Shown one piece after another: positions 35,686 to 45,686 of a stretch of DNA of 64,000 bases. The DNA is from Alphaproteobacteria bacterium (lineage in GTDB: Bacteria > Pseudomonadota > Alphaproteobacteria > RF32 > CAG-239), in NCBI GenBank assembly GCA_015062305.1, contig SUUX01000009.1, positions 1 to 64,000 of the forward strand. Reading direction: 5' to 3'. Positions within the stretch are counted from its first letter, which is position 1. Each line of letters starts with the position of its first letter. The notes below the pieces were generated by a model that worked only from the letters and a program-made list of their open reading frames with translations, was not told the origin of the DNA and searched no databases. The translations under genes and the position numbers were made by a program.

Positions 35686-36173
35686 AATATCTCCCTAAGG
35701 CTTTAGCCAGGCTAAAACGCACATAATTTTCACAACATCGGAGGGAGTATCAAAAGATAAAATAAAACACACCAATACAAAATCGGCAATTTAAGCAACA
35801 AAATCAGAAATCATATCCGATTCTAACTTTTTTCAATCTTTCAAACTTCAATACATGGCTTTAGTTCTTCTTATTGTTTATTGACCACATATTGCAAAAA
35901 CCCGTCCGACAAAACCTTGTCTCATAATCCTATTTGGTAGCAGCCTATCCTAATGATAAGGTTGCGGCACCCGATTTAGCTCTCAAAAAATAACCTTGTC
36001 TATCCAAAGAACTAATCCGGTACACATAACCCAAACAGGTAACCTAAGCATAAACAATTTGTTTAAAAACACAACAACAAAATTAATGTAACACATAATT
36101 TTTCGTAGGCTTAATATATTGGTAACATCTATTTGCTATAATTCTGGCATCAAAATTAAAGGCAATTAGGTTT
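35686..36173. other. 488-bp intergenic region: long rne leader and amiC promoter
   Basis: No credible open reading frame on either strand. On the minus strand it would form a long 5' leader for rne; it contains several complementary pieces, such as AACCTTATC/GATAGGCT-type segments around 35925-35990 and GGTAACC-like arms near 36035, that could fold. RNase E mRNAs in some gammaproteobacteria carry a structured leader used for autoregulation, so a similar role is possible here, but I do not recognise a specific family. The plus-strand end carries the amiC promoter. Confidence 0.4.
36134..36142 (+). promoter_or_regulatory. Extended -10 promoter of amiC
   Basis: TTGCTATAAT: a perfect TATAAT (36137-36142) preceded by the TGn extension, 31 bases before the amiC start. 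No good -35 hexamer at the usual distance. Confidence 0.6.
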
Positions 36174-37418
36174 ATGATGATGAAAAATATATTCAAAACA
36201 TACGTTTATCAGATGCTGTCGATTCTGGCAGTTGTTTTGATTTGTATGTTTTCATCATCGGCAAATGCTGCAGAGATAAAAGATCTACGCATAGGGCAGG
36301 GTGCTGCCAATGTAAGGGTTGTTTTTGATGCGGATTCGTCTTTTGACTATAAGGTTTTTTTGCTCAATGAGCCTAGAAGGTTAGTAATTGATACTCAAAA
36401 CATAAGCATTAATCCTCGTGTTGAAAAAGCCCAAGATCCCAATAATATCATATCATCTGTTAGGTTGGGTTCTGCTGGCGTCGATGGGATTCGAGTGGTG
36501 TTTGATTTAGATAAACCTGTTGTGGTCAAAAAGGCATTTATGCTTCCTCCGCAAAGCAATTTTAGTTGGCGTTTTGTGGTCGATTTGGAATTGGTTTCTG
36601 GTAAGGAATTTGCCTCAAAGCTTGGTAATGATCATGCTTTTAGTAACGATTCTTATAACAAAGGAAAAACCTCTGTTAAAAATGTGTCATCATCAAAAGC
36701 CTCCGTCAAAAGTTCACGGCAACCCAAGAAGATTATTGTGCTAGACCCCGGTCATGGAGGAGTTGATCCGGGCGCTATTGGAGTATCGGGAACGTATGAG
36801 AAGCATATCACTTTGTCTATGGCCAAAGAACTCAAAGCAGAGTTGGACAAGACCGGCCGTTATACTGTTTATCTAACACGCAATCGAGATGTGTTTATTC
36901 CCTTGCGGCAGCGTGTCAAAATAGCTCGCCGTTACGATGCAGATTTATTCCTTTCGATTCATGCAGATAGCGCGGTTAATCGTCGGGCGACAGGCTTATC
37001 TGTTTATACTTTGTCCGAAAGGGCCTCAGACAAAGAGGCTGCTGCTCTGGCTGAAAAAGAAAACAAAGCCGATATTGTTGCCGGACTTGATTTTGCCGAA
37101 CACTCAAAAGAAGTTTCTGATGTATTGCTTAATTTGGCACAAAGAGAAACACTAAACCGTTCTGCAGAATTTGCCACTTTTATGGTGCAAGAAATGCGCA
37201 AATCAACTCATACACTAGACAATACTCATCGTTTTGCAGGTTTTGCCGTTTTAAAAGCGCCAGATGTTCCTTCTGTTCTCCTGGAGTTAGGATATCTTTC
37301 CAACCGTGGAGAAGAAAAACTTCTCAAACAAAAAAGCTATCGCCACAAATTGGCAATTTCAGCAACTAAAGCTATCAATAAATATTTTGAAAATATGCGT
37401 AACGCTTCTGTGTTTTAA
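36174..37418 (+). CDS. amiC: N-acetylmuramoyl-L-alanine amidase with AMIN domain
   Basis: 414 aa. Signal peptide (cut near ANA-A, residue 32), AMIN domain (about 35-145) that directs the enzyme to the septum, a Ser/Lys linker, and an Amidase_3 domain. Zinc ligands: H194 (PGHGG), E209 (YEKH) and H263 (SIHAD); the catalytic glutamate is E371 (LLELGYLSN). The segment 283-330 matches the regulatory helix that blocks the active site until an activator such as EnvC binds. It cleaves septal peptidoglycan during daughter-cell separation. First gene of the amiC-mrcA-prfB series. Start could be any of three consecutive Met codons. Confidence 0.95.
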   Translation: MMMKNIFKTYVYQMLSILAVVLICMFSSSANAAEIKDLRIGQGAANVRVVFDADSSFDYKVFLLNEPRRLVIDTQNISINPRVEKAQDPNNIISSVRLGSAGVDGIRVVFDLDKPVVVKKAFMLPPQSNFSWRFVVDLELVSGKEFASKLGNDHAFSNDSYNKGKTSVKNVSSSKASVKSSRQPKKIIVLDPGHGGVDPGAIGVSGTYEKHITLSMAKELKAELDKTGRYTVYLTRNRDVFIPLRQRVKIARRYDADLFLSIHADSAVNRRATGLSVYTLSERASDKEAAALAEKENKADIVAGLDFAEHSKEVSDVLLNLAQRETLNRSAEFATFMVQEMRKSTHTLDNTHRFAGFAVLKAPDVPSVLLELGYLSNRGEEKLLKQKSYRHKLAISATKAINKYFENMRNASVF

Positions 37419-37493
37419 TGTTTGACTCGTAGTAATTTTTTATATATTAAATATAAAAATATATGTATTTTATTTGAACAATTTAGGCACGCT

Positions 37494-39956
37494 ATGTTAA
37501 AGACCCTTTCTTCATTATTAAGCACGTTTTTCTTCTTTGCAGTTATTGCTCTTATTGTTGTGATTACATCTGTATGGCAGATTTCTCAAGAACTGCCAGA
37601 ATACCAACAACTTGCTGATTATGAGCCGGCAGTAACTACCCGTCTTTATGCTGGAGATGGGCAATTAATGATGGAATACGCAGCTGAAAAACGCCTATTT
37701 GTGCCAGAAGACAAAATACCGACTTTGGTCAAAAATGCATTTATTGCAGCAGAGGACAAAACATTTTATAGTCATTTTGGTGTAGACCCTATCGGTATTT
37801 TAAGAGCTGCTTTTGATAATCTCAAAAACATTGGTCGTGGTCGTCGTCCTGCAGGAGCATCAACAATCACGCAACAAGTTGCTAAAAACTTTTTGCTTTC
37901 ATCAGAGGTGTCTTACAAACGCAAAATTAAAGAAGCTTTGTTGGCCATGCGTATGGAGCAAGCATTTAGCAAGCAACACATCTTAGAGCTTTATCTTAAC
38001 GAAATTTATTTAGGAAATCGCTCTTATGGTGTTGCCGCCGCTGCTCTTAATTATTTTGGTAAATCTCTAGATGAGTTAACAATTGAAGAAGCCGCATATT
38101 TAGCAGCTCTTCCCAAAGGACCAAACAACTACAATCCCAAGACCAAATACGAGGCTGCTATTGGTCGCCGCAATTGGGTTATCGATAGAATGGTAGAAGA
38201 AGACTTTATCTCTTCATCTGATGGTGAGGCTGCCAAAGAAAAAACATTGGAGGTTGTTGACCGCCGAGGTGAATTTGTTTGGGGTGCAGAGTACTTTAGC
38301 GAAGAGGTTCGCCGCCAAGTAAAAAGCGAATTTGGAGAAGATGCGTTGTACGAGGGAGGTCTTTTAATCAGAACAACGCTAGATCCCAAATTGCAAAAAA
38401 TTGCCAGCACTGTATTTGCCAATGAGATAAGAGATTATGATCTTCGTCACGGATGGAGAGGCCCTCTGGCAAATATTCCGCTAGATGATTCTTATGTTGA
38501 AGCTATGCAGCAGGTAGCTCTTCCTGCTGGCTACGCAAATGGTTGGATTAAAGCAATTGTAAAATCGGTTTCTACTGTAAAAGCAAATATCGAAACAATA
38601 GATGGCCAAAAGGGTATTATCCCTCTGGCAAGATTATCTTGGGCTCGCAAAAACCTCAAAAACCAAGGTGTCAGCAACCCTCCAAAGAGTGTTGCAGATG
38701 TTCTAAAAGTTGGCGATGTTGTTATGGTAGAGCCTGTTTCGCCGTCAGTTATTGCCAACAAAAAATTGCCGACTGACAGCTATGAATTGCGCCAAGTGCC
38801 AGATGTTGAAGGGGCCCTCATTGCAATGGACCCCCATACCGGAAAAATATTAGCCATGGTGGGAGGATATTCTTTCCGCAAATCTCAATTTAATAGAGCC
38901 ACACAAGCAATGCGCCAAACAGGTTCAGCTTTTAAGCCGATTGTATATTTGGCTGCTTTAGACAATGGTTATTCTCCAACAGATTTAATTTTAGATGCTC
39001 CTTTTGTTTTGGATCAAGGCATTGGCCTTCCAAAATGGAAACCGGTAAACTACTCCAAAAAATTCTATGGTCTCATGACATTACGTCAAGGTATCGAAAA
39101 GTCCCGAAATCTCATGACTGTTCGTTTGGCTCAAGATGTAGGCATGGATAAAGTTGCAGAATATGCCAAAAAGATGGGTGTAAACCCCAGTTTGCCACAC
39201 TTGTTATCAATGTCTTTAGGTGCCGGAGAAACCAAACTTATTAATATGGCATCAGCTTATGGAATTATGGTAAATGGTGGCAAAAAAGTAGAGCCATATT
39301 TCATTGAGCGTATTCAAGATCGCAATGGCAAAACAATCTATCGTCATGATAGACGCCCTTGTGAAAATTGTCAGGCAGAAAAGTGGCAAAATCAGCCACT
39401 ACCGGAATTGGCTGACAATCGTGAACAGATTGTAGATCCTCTTAGTGCATACCAGATGGTTAGCATTTTAGAAGGTGTTGCTCAGCATGGAACCGGTGCC
39501 AGACTTCGCAGATTGCAAAAACATTTGGCTGGCAAAACCGGCACCACCAACAAAAACCAAGATTCTTGGTTTGTTGGCTTTTCACCGGATTTGGTTGTTG
39601 CCACCTACGTTGGTTTTGATGAACCCAAAAGCTTAGGTCGCTATGAAACTGGAGCAGCACTAGCACTGCCTATCTTCCACAATTTCATGGCAGAAGCACT
39701 AAAAAATCAGCCGGATACCCCATTCAGAATCCCTGCCGGTATTAAACTTGTGCGTGTAAATCATGACACCGGCAAACCGGCCAAACCCGAAGATCAGTCC
39801 GTTATTTTAGAGGCTCTAAAACCGGAGTTTAGTTTTGATAACACATCTCAGCGAGTTATAGGCACTCCTGCAAATGATAATTCATCAACAGAAGACAACT
39901 CCCCTAGTTTTGCCGTAGATGCAGATGATGAAGTTCAGTTAGGTTCAGAATACTAG
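37494..39956 (+). CDS. mrcA: Penicillin-binding protein 1A (bifunctional glycosyltransferase/transpeptidase)
   Basis: 820 aa from the ATG at 37494 (AGGCA upstream); an in-frame start 24 codons earlier is less likely. One N-terminal membrane helix, a GT51 domain with catalytic E87 (EDKTFYSHFG) and RRPAGASTITQQ, an OB-like insertion (about 300-430), then a transpeptidase with S478 in SAFK, SRN and KTGTT. Polymerises and cross-links peptidoglycan. The C-terminal ~50 residues are acidic and disordered. Lies 75 bases after amiC and 16 before prfB, a standard alphaproteobacterial order. Confidence 0.96.
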   Translation: MLKTLSSLLSTFFFFAVIALIVVITSVWQISQELPEYQQLADYEPAVTTRLYAGDGQLMMEYAAEKRLFVPEDKIPTLVKNAFIAAEDKTFYSHFGVDPIGILRAAFDNLKNIGRGRRPAGASTITQQVAKNFLLSSEVSYKRKIKEALLAMRMEQAFSKQHILELYLNEIYLGNRSYGVAAAALNYFGKSLDELTIEEAAYLAALPKGPNNYNPKTKYEAAIGRRNWVIDRMVEEDFISSSDGEAAKEKTLEVVDRRGEFVWGAEYFSEEVRRQVKSEFGEDALYEGGLLIRTTLDPKLQKIASTVFANEIRDYDLRHGWRGPLANIPLDDSYVEAMQQVALPAGYANGWIKAIVKSVSTVKANIETIDGQKGIIPLARLSWARKNLKNQGVSNPPKSVADVLKVGDVVMVEPVSPSVIANKKLPTDSYELRQVPDVEGALIAMDPHTGKILAMVGGYSFRKSQFNRATQAMRQTGSAFKPIVYLAALDNGYSPTDLILDAPFVLDQGIGLPKWKPVNYSKKFYGLMTLRQGIEKSRNLMTVRLAQDVGMDKVAEYAKKMGVNPSLPHLLSMSLGAGETKLINMASAYGIMVNGGKKVEPYFIERIQDRNGKTIYRHDRRPCENCQAEKWQNQPLPELADNREQIVDPLSAYQMVSILEGVAQHGTGARLRRLQKHLAGKTGTTNKNQDSWFVGFSPDLVVATYVGFDEPKSLGRYETGAALALPIFHNFMAEALKNQPDTPFRIPAGIKLVRVNHDTGKPAKPEDQSVILEALKPEFSFDNTSQRVIGTPANDNSSTEDNSPSFAVDADDEVQLGSEY

Positions 39957-39972
39957 TCACAGAGGAAATAAA

Positions 39973-41086
39973 ATGCGTTCAGAAATTTATGATTTGACCG
40001 AAAACATCAAGCAGTCCATATCTCTGCTAAGGAGGTCTCTTTGACTATGACAATGCGCTTATTCGTCTGGAAGAACTTGATGCACTTACAGCCGATAGTA
40101 ATTTGTGGACAGACCCGCAAAATGCTCGCAAATTGATGGCAGAAAAAAATAATTTAGAATTTAATCTTTCTAATTTTAAACAGCTTAACACATCTCTCAC
40201 CGATTTAATAGATTTGGCAGAGTTGGCAGAGGCAGAGAATGATGAAGATGTCATTACCGATATTATAGCTCAGCTTACACAATTGCTACAAGAAGCCAAA
40301 CATGGAGAGTTGGAGGCTTTGTTGTCCGGAGAAGTCGATGCCAACGATGCCTACCTGGAGGTTCACTCTGGCAGCGGAGGAACAGAGGCGCAAGATTGGG
40401 CTGAAATGCTTCTGCGTATGTATACACGTTGGGCAGATGCACACAAATACAAGGTTGAATATATCGAAGAAACCGAGGGTGACGTTGCAGGCCTAAAGTC
40501 TGCCACCATCAAAATAAGCGGTCGCAATGCCTATGGGTGGCTCAAATCCGAAAGCGGAGTACATCGTTTGGTGCGAATATCTCCATTTGATAGCAATGCT
40601 CGTCGCCATACCAGTTTTGCCTCTGTGGGAATATATCCGGTTATTGATGATGAGATAGAAATAACCATCAACGAGGCTGACTGTAGAGTAGATACCTATA
40701 GAGCATCGGGAGCCGGTGGACAACATATTAACAAAACCGATTCGGCCATCAGAATTACACATATTCCAACCGGCATTGTAGTTCAGTGCCAAAACCAGCG
40801 CTCTCAATTTCAAAACAGAGATGCAGCGTGGAAAATGCTCAAAGCTCGCCTTTATGAATTGGAGCTCAAAAAAAGAGAAGCTGCCGCAGAAGAACAACGA
40901 GATTCTCTTAGCGATATTGGTTGGGGTCATCAAATTCGTTCTTATGTTTTGCAGCCATACAAAATGGTCAAAGATTTGCGCACCAATGTAGAAACATCTG
41001 ATTGCAAATCTGTTCTAGATGGAGATATAGATTTATTTTTATCTGCATCTTTGGCCGACAAGGTAGGAAACCAAGCGCATGACTAA
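39973..41086 (+). CDS. prfB: Peptide chain release factor 2, expressed by programmed +1 frameshift
   Basis: Codons 1-23 run from ATG 39973 (AGAGGA upstream) to a UGA at 40042-40044; shifting +1 to 40043 gives an open frame to 41086, a protein of about 370 aa. RF2 reads UGA and UAA stop codons. SPF motif ([11 protein letters not shown]) for stop recognition and GGQ ([14 protein letters not shown]) for peptide release are both present. The frameshift makes RF2 regulate its own level: low RF2 lets ribosomes pause at UGA and shift. Overlaps the next gene by 8 bases. Confidence 0.96.
40029..40045 (+). promoter_or_regulatory. Programmed +1 frameshift site of prfB
   Basis: An internal Shine-Dalgarno AGGAGG (40030-40035) lies 3 bases before CTT TGA C (40039-40045). 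This matches the classical slip site, in which tRNA-Leu moves from CUU to UUU and decoding resumes at GAC. Confidence 0.95.
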
Positions 41087-41921
41087 AAAAATATTGAAAA
41101 TATTTTCGTTTACAGCTGTATTTGCATATATAGCATTTTGTGCTGCTGTATACATTGCTCCTCAATATTTTTTCTACAAACCAAGCTCGCAAGCCTCCGA
41201 TTTAGAAAAAGCCCACCATCAAGGCTATCCCGCCCAAAAAGTAGAATACACCGCACAAGATGGCACCAAATTATATGGTTGGTATGTTCCTCCTACTCAA
41301 GGCAAACCTGTTGTTGTTTTTATGCACGGCAATTCTTATAATATTGAGGCCTTTTTTCATAAACAAATTCCGTTAATTAAATTAGGATATGGTTCGTTCA
41401 TGCCGGAATACAGAGGCTTTGGAGATATACCAGGCACCATTAGCCAAAATAGCTTAGAGCAAGATTCTGTCGCCGCAATTCGTTGGCTATATTCACAAGG
41501 ATATCGCAACTCTCAAATATATTTATATGGAATGTCTTTAGGGTCTTTCACCGCTACTCATGCAGCATATAGCTTAGGACTCAGATCTCCTTTTGCCGGC
41601 CTTATTTTAGAAGTTCCGTTTGATAGCTTGTATGCTGTTGTAAAAGATGTTATTAAATTTCCGCTTCCTTTGGATTATATAATAAAAGACAAACACGATA
41701 ATATTGGCAAAATCAAACAACTGCGTGTGCCTTTATTGGTTATGGGGGCTGAAAAAGATACTGTTGTTCCGGTTGCCAGGGCGCAAAATTTGTTTTCACA
41801 AGCACGTCAACCTAAAAAGCTTATCATTTATCCCAATGCTCAACACAGCACATTGTACAATCACAACAATCACCAAGATATTTTAGAATGGCTCAAAGAT
41901 AATGAAAAAACTAGACCCTAA
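41079..41921 (+). CDS. Membrane-anchored alpha/beta hydrolase (BEM46-like)
   Basis: 280 aa. N-terminal membrane helix (about 7-28), then an alpha/beta hydrolase fold with oxyanion HGN (83-85), nucleophile S153 in GMSLGS, acid D at about 227 (GAEKDTVVP) and a histidine near 258 (NAQHSTLY). This layout is the BEM46/YfhR type of serine hydrolase, substrate unknown. ATG lies inside the end of prfB and the stop lies inside the next gene, so translation is coupled. Position suggests a membrane lipid or envelope role, but that is inference. Confidence 0.85.
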   Translation: MTKKILKIFSFTAVFAYIAFCAAVYIAPQYFFYKPSSQASDLEKAHHQGYPAQKVEYTAQDGTKLYGWYVPPTQGKPVVVFMHGNSYNIEAFFHKQIPLIKLGYGSFMPEYRGFGDIPGTISQNSLEQDSVAAIRWLYSQGYRNSQIYLYGMSLGSFTATHAAYSLGLRSPFAGLILEVPFDSLYAVVKDVIKFPLPLDYIIKDKHDNIGKIKQLRVPLLVMGAEKDTVVPVARAQNLFSQARQPKKLIIYPNAQHSTLYNHNNHQDILEWLKDNEKTRP

Positions 41922-44900
41922 AACATATCGCTTGCGCCGTATTGTAGATTATTTTGGCGTAATACTTCTGATAATGTTGCTCATGTTCATCTGGCAACTA
42001 TACAGAGGCTCTATAATGGTGCCATTTCTCAAGCCCTATATCATCAAAGCACTCAACCATGATGATGCCGAATACCAAGTTACACTTGATTCTGTAAATT
42101 TAGAGCTTGTGCGTTCAATCAAACCCTTACGAATTATTGCCAACAATGTTGCTTATAAAAAGAGTGATGGTTCCATATCTATCACAGCGCCCAAAACTTC
42201 AGTTTCTTTTAGCATCAAAGCCCTTTTGCATGGTATTGTCGCACCCAGCTCCGTAGATGTCTTTAATCCTAAGGTTTATATCTTTAGTTCTTATGGTTTG
42301 GATAAAGAAAAACAAGAAGAGTTAACCCAGAAAAAACTTGAATATTATTTTGATAGTTTCAAAGATTTTTTGGAACGCTTTAATTCTGAGGATCAAGCTT
42401 ATCAAGAAAGCTACATAAACGATATCAATATCATTGGAGCCGAAATGGAAATACATGAGGTAGACGTCGGCAAAAAATTAATATTTAGTGATGTTAATTA
42501 CCGTTTTGACAGAGGCTTCACACAATTAGAAACAGAGTTGAGCGCTCTGATTAAAATTAATAATTCGTTTTCTTCTGTTGGGGTAGAGGCAATTTATCGA
42601 CCATTACCCAACAAGTTAGCTCTACAACTTTATTTTTCAGATTTAGTTCCTGCCAATTTATTAGCCCTCATAACATCGGCCGCATGGCAAGATAATTATA
42701 GGGCAGATATTCCGCTCAATGGTAATATAGATATATTGTTAGATTTAGAACAACTAAAGCAAAATCAAACTACTCTCATAGACAGGTTAGATGCTGCAGT
42801 AGAAAAGTTCACTTTTTCCATAGAAGGAGGACAGGGTCACATTGCCTTTTCTGATAATAAGTCCGAAAACTTCAACATCGGAGCGCTTACCTTCAATGGA
42901 GAGATAACCGGAGGACTAAACCAGCTAAACATCAACGGAGCCAAAATGGAGTTGGACGGCCAGCAAGCAGAATTAGGATTGGTGGCTAAAGGAGTAAAAA
43001 ATTATATCTTAAAATCTTCCCCCAACGATTTGAGTTTAACTCTCAAAGCTGGCGTTAAAAAGCTTGCAACCAACGATTTGTTCCGCTATTGGCCAAGTCA
43101 GATAGCTCCCAAAGCGTGGAAATGGTGTCGAGATAGTCTTTCTGAAGGCTTTATCGAAAACGCAAGCTTCGACTTTGATTTTGCTTATGACAAAAAAAGC
43201 AAACAATTTGTTTTTACCGGTTTAAACGGTACAGCCATGGCTTCTGGAGTGTCTCTAGATTATTTAGATGGTATGCCCAAGGTGACAGATGTCTATGGCA
43301 AAGTTGATTTTGCTTCAGACAGCCTCAAAATGTATTTTGATAAAGGCGTATCTGATGATGTTATTTTGGACAAAGGATATATAGAACTATATAATCTGGA
43401 TAAAGATGATAACTTTGCTAAAATAAATTTACAAGGCGTAGGCACTATAGCTGATATATTGCGTCTGATTGATAATCCTCCTCTGGGCTACACATCAGAA
43501 ATGGGCATCAATCCCAATATCATCAAGGGTACGGCTGAGGCCGATTTGGGGCTGGACTTTGAACTCAAGCAAAACCTATCACCAAGCGAGGTCAAGGTAA
43601 ATGTCGGAGCAGCACTGCACGATGTTCAAATATCAGGTGTTATAAAAGACAAAACAATAGATGCCAAAAGGCTAGATCTAAAAGTTGATAATCAGGGATT
43701 GAATATCAGTGGCGTGGCTAATTACGATGGTTTACCAATAACACTAACTTGGAAAGAAAATTTTTCTAACAAAGAGTATCAAAGCCGATACCAATTAAGT
43801 TTTAATTTTGATAATAATTTTAAACAGAAATTAGGACTCGATTTTTCAGCCCTGGGTAATGACTATATCAAAGGTTCTATACCAGCACAAGCCACCATTA
43901 CCCGATATGCTGACCAAAAAGTTATAGCCGATATCAACGGAGACCTCAAAGGAGCCGCTATCGATTATTCATTTTTAGGTTTCAAGAAAAAGAGCGGTAC
44001 CGAAGGTGTAATTAGTACTCGCATCAACATAAAAGATGGCAAGATTTTAGATATTCCTATGTTTGCTCTGTCTAAACCAGATTTCTCCATAAAAGGGCAA
44101 ATAGAGCTTTCTGCTCAAAACAAAGTCAAAAAAATTAATATAAGCGAAATAAAAGGCCCCAAAACAGCAGCCAGAGCTAAGATAGAATTTGAGCATTCTC
44201 CCAAAGAGAAGGTAAAAATAAATGTTTCAGGCAGCAGCTACAATTTATCAGAGTTTTTTGCCAAAGATGAAAAAGAAAAACAACTTGCAAAAGAAAAACG
44301 CCAACAAAAGAAAATGCAAGCAAAGTCTTCTACCGATGCAGAGGATAATCATTGGGAAAAAGTTGCTGACACCGATATTAATATTGCTGTAAATAATTTG
44401 TGGACCAATGACAGTATTGCAATCAGAAATTTTGCCGGTTCCGCCAAAATTTTGCATGGTATTGGTATAAATGAAATGCATATTGTTGGACAATTCGATG
44501 CTCCCAATAAAAAATCATCACCTTCCAGACTAAAGCTGGATTACACTCCTCGTCCTCATAAAGAATATATCCTAAACATAGAAAGCACAGATGCCGGTTC
44601 CACCTTTAAGTTTTTGCGGCTATACGACGATATGAAAGGCGGCACCCTTAGTATCAATGCCAAAAGAGATACAGACAAAAACTTTGTAGGACACGCCAAA
44701 ATTAGAGATTTTAATGTTCATAACACTCCGGTTTTTGCCAAATTGCTGACTGTAGCCTCGTTCTCAGGTATGGTAAATCTTCTCACCGGAGAAGGAATGG
44801 CCTTCTCGCATTTTGATGCTCCGTTTGAATACAAAAATTCACAGCTAAAAGTTAACGATGCCAAGGTTTTTGGGGACGTTGTCGGCATTACAGCCAAAGG

Positions 44901-45153
44901 ATCTTACTCCATGGATTATCAAGAGTTTGATATTCAAGGCATGATAGCTCCTGCTTATAGCCTAAATACATTTATCGGTAGCATTCCTGTAGTGGGCAAT
45001 CTCTTAAGCGGTAAAGATGGTACGGTTTTTGCTGCTAATTATAGCATCAGTGGCGATGTCGATGAACCTGTTATTAATATAAACCCGCTTTCTGCACTTA
45101 GTCCGAATTCTCTCAAAGAGCTGTTTTCATCCATATTTGGGGGCAACAATTAA
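41902..45153 (+). CDS. Large AsmA-like / DUF3971 envelope protein
   Basis: 1083 aa. One N-terminal membrane helix (about 15-38), then a very long, beta-rich periplasmic part, with repeated patterns of alternating polar and hydrophobic residues. The C-terminal ~130 residues (FNVHNTPVFAKLLTVASFSG and GSIPVVGNLLSG) match the AsmA-like C-terminal domain of the YhdP/TamB group, which bridge the membranes and move phospholipids to the outer membrane. A charged Lys/Glu helix (about 790-815) interrupts the sheet. Family role in lipid transport is established for relatives; here it is inferred. Overlaps the neighbours on both sides. Confidence 0.82.
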   Translation: MKKLDPKTYRLRRIVDYFGVILLIMLLMFIWQLYRGSIMVPFLKPYIIKALNHDDAEYQVTLDSVNLELVRSIKPLRIIANNVAYKKSDGSISITAPKTSVSFSIKALLHGIVAPSSVDVFNPKVYIFSSYGLDKEKQEELTQKKLEYYFDSFKDFLERFNSEDQAYQESYINDINIIGAEMEIHEVDVGKKLIFSDVNYRFDRGFTQLETELSALIKINNSFSSVGVEAIYRPLPNKLALQLYFSDLVPANLLALITSAAWQDNYRADIPLNGNIDILLDLEQLKQNQTTLIDRLDAAVEKFTFSIEGGQGHIAFSDNKSENFNIGALTFNGEITGGLNQLNINGAKMELDGQQAELGLVAKGVKNYILKSSPNDLSLTLKAGVKKLATNDLFRYWPSQIAPKAWKWCRDSLSEGFIENASFDFDFAYDKKSKQFVFTGLNGTAMASGVSLDYLDGMPKVTDVYGKVDFASDSLKMYFDKGVSDDVILDKGYIELYNLDKDDNFAKINLQGVGTIADILRLIDNPPLGYTSEMGINPNIIKGTAEADLGLDFELKQNLSPSEVKVNVGAALHDVQISGVIKDKTIDAKRLDLKVDNQGLNISGVANYDGLPITLTWKENFSNKEYQSRYQLSFNFDNNFKQKLGLDFSALGNDYIKGSIPAQATITRYADQKVIADINGDLKGAAIDYSFLGFKKKSGTEGVISTRINIKDGKILDIPMFALSKPDFSIKGQIELSAQNKVKKINISEIKGPKTAARAKIEFEHSPKEKVKINVSGSSYNLSEFFAKDEKEKQLAKEKRQQKKMQAKSSTDAEDNHWEKVADTDINIAVNNLWTNDSIAIRNFAGSAKILHGIGINEMHIVGQFDAPNKKSSPSRLKLDYTPRPHKEYILNIESTDAGSTFKFLRLYDDMKGGTLSINAKRDTDKNFVGHAKIRDFNVHNTPVFAKLLTVASFSGMVNLLTGEGMAFSHFDAPFEYKNSQLKVNDAKVFGDVVGITAKGSYSMDYQEFDIQGMIAPAYSLNTFIGSIPVVGNLLSGKDGTVFAANYSISGDVDEPVININPLSALSPNSLKELFSSIFGGNN

Positions 45154-45632
45154 TGCCAACACATTCATACAAAATTGGTCTGGATTATCATGGTGTTGTA
45201 GATAAAAACCCTCAATATTTTGAAGCCTTTTCTGCTGTAGCGTATGAGCGTGGTCACCAAATATATATTATTACCGGCGGACCATTGTCTTATGTAAAAG
45301 AACAACTAAAAATACATAATATATTATATACCGAAGCGTTTGCAATTTTAGATTATTGTCAACAAAAACAACAAGGTTCATATCAGCCAGATGGTAGCTT
45401 TAATGTCCCTACAGATGTGTGGAATCAAGTCAAGGCCGAGTATTGCCGACATAAAAAAATAGATATTCATATTGATGATAGCCTGGAATATTCTAAATGG
45501 TTTACAACTCCATATTGTACATACAACCAATTAAACCACAGTTGCCAAACAGACAATGGAATTTGCATCAATTTTGCAACCTCTGCTTTAGATGCCATTA
45601 TAGAAATAGAAGAATATCTGTCATTGCTTTAG
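45153..45632 (+). CDS. HAD-like phosphatase family protein with DxH in place of DxD
   Basis: 159 aa. Motif I is GLDYHGVVD: the nucleophile-position Asp (D10) is kept but the +2 residue, usually the general acid Asp, is His. Motif II is IITGG (Thr) and motif IV is HIDDS. The fold looks like a small HAD-type hydrolase with a Cys-rich insertion at the end (NHSCQTDNGIC). It may be a phosphatase with altered mechanism or a binding protein. Its ATG overlaps the stop of the AsmA-like gene (TAATG), so it belongs to the prfB-hydrolase-AsmA run. Confidence 0.6.
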   Translation: MPTHSYKIGLDYHGVVDKNPQYFEAFSAVAYERGHQIYIITGGPLSYVKEQLKIHNILYTEAFAILDYCQQKQQGSYQPDGSFNVPTDVWNQVKAEYCRHKKIDIHIDDSLEYSKWFTTPYCTYNQLNHSCQTDNGICINFATSALDAIIEIEEYLSLL

Positions 45633-45686
45633 TTTTTTATGCTTTACCATTTATTTAGATATTTCTTGTATTTGTAATACAAGAAA

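Noticed and set aside
35143..35706. 187-aa plus-strand open frame rich in Phe and Cys
   Set aside because: It is the antisense of the charged insertion of rne; the low-complexity GAA/GCT-rich codons there make stop-free antisense frames.
40042..40044. In-frame TGA in prfB as a broken gene or sequencing error
   Set aside because: The exact Shine-Dalgarno, CTT TGA C context is the known programmed frameshift.
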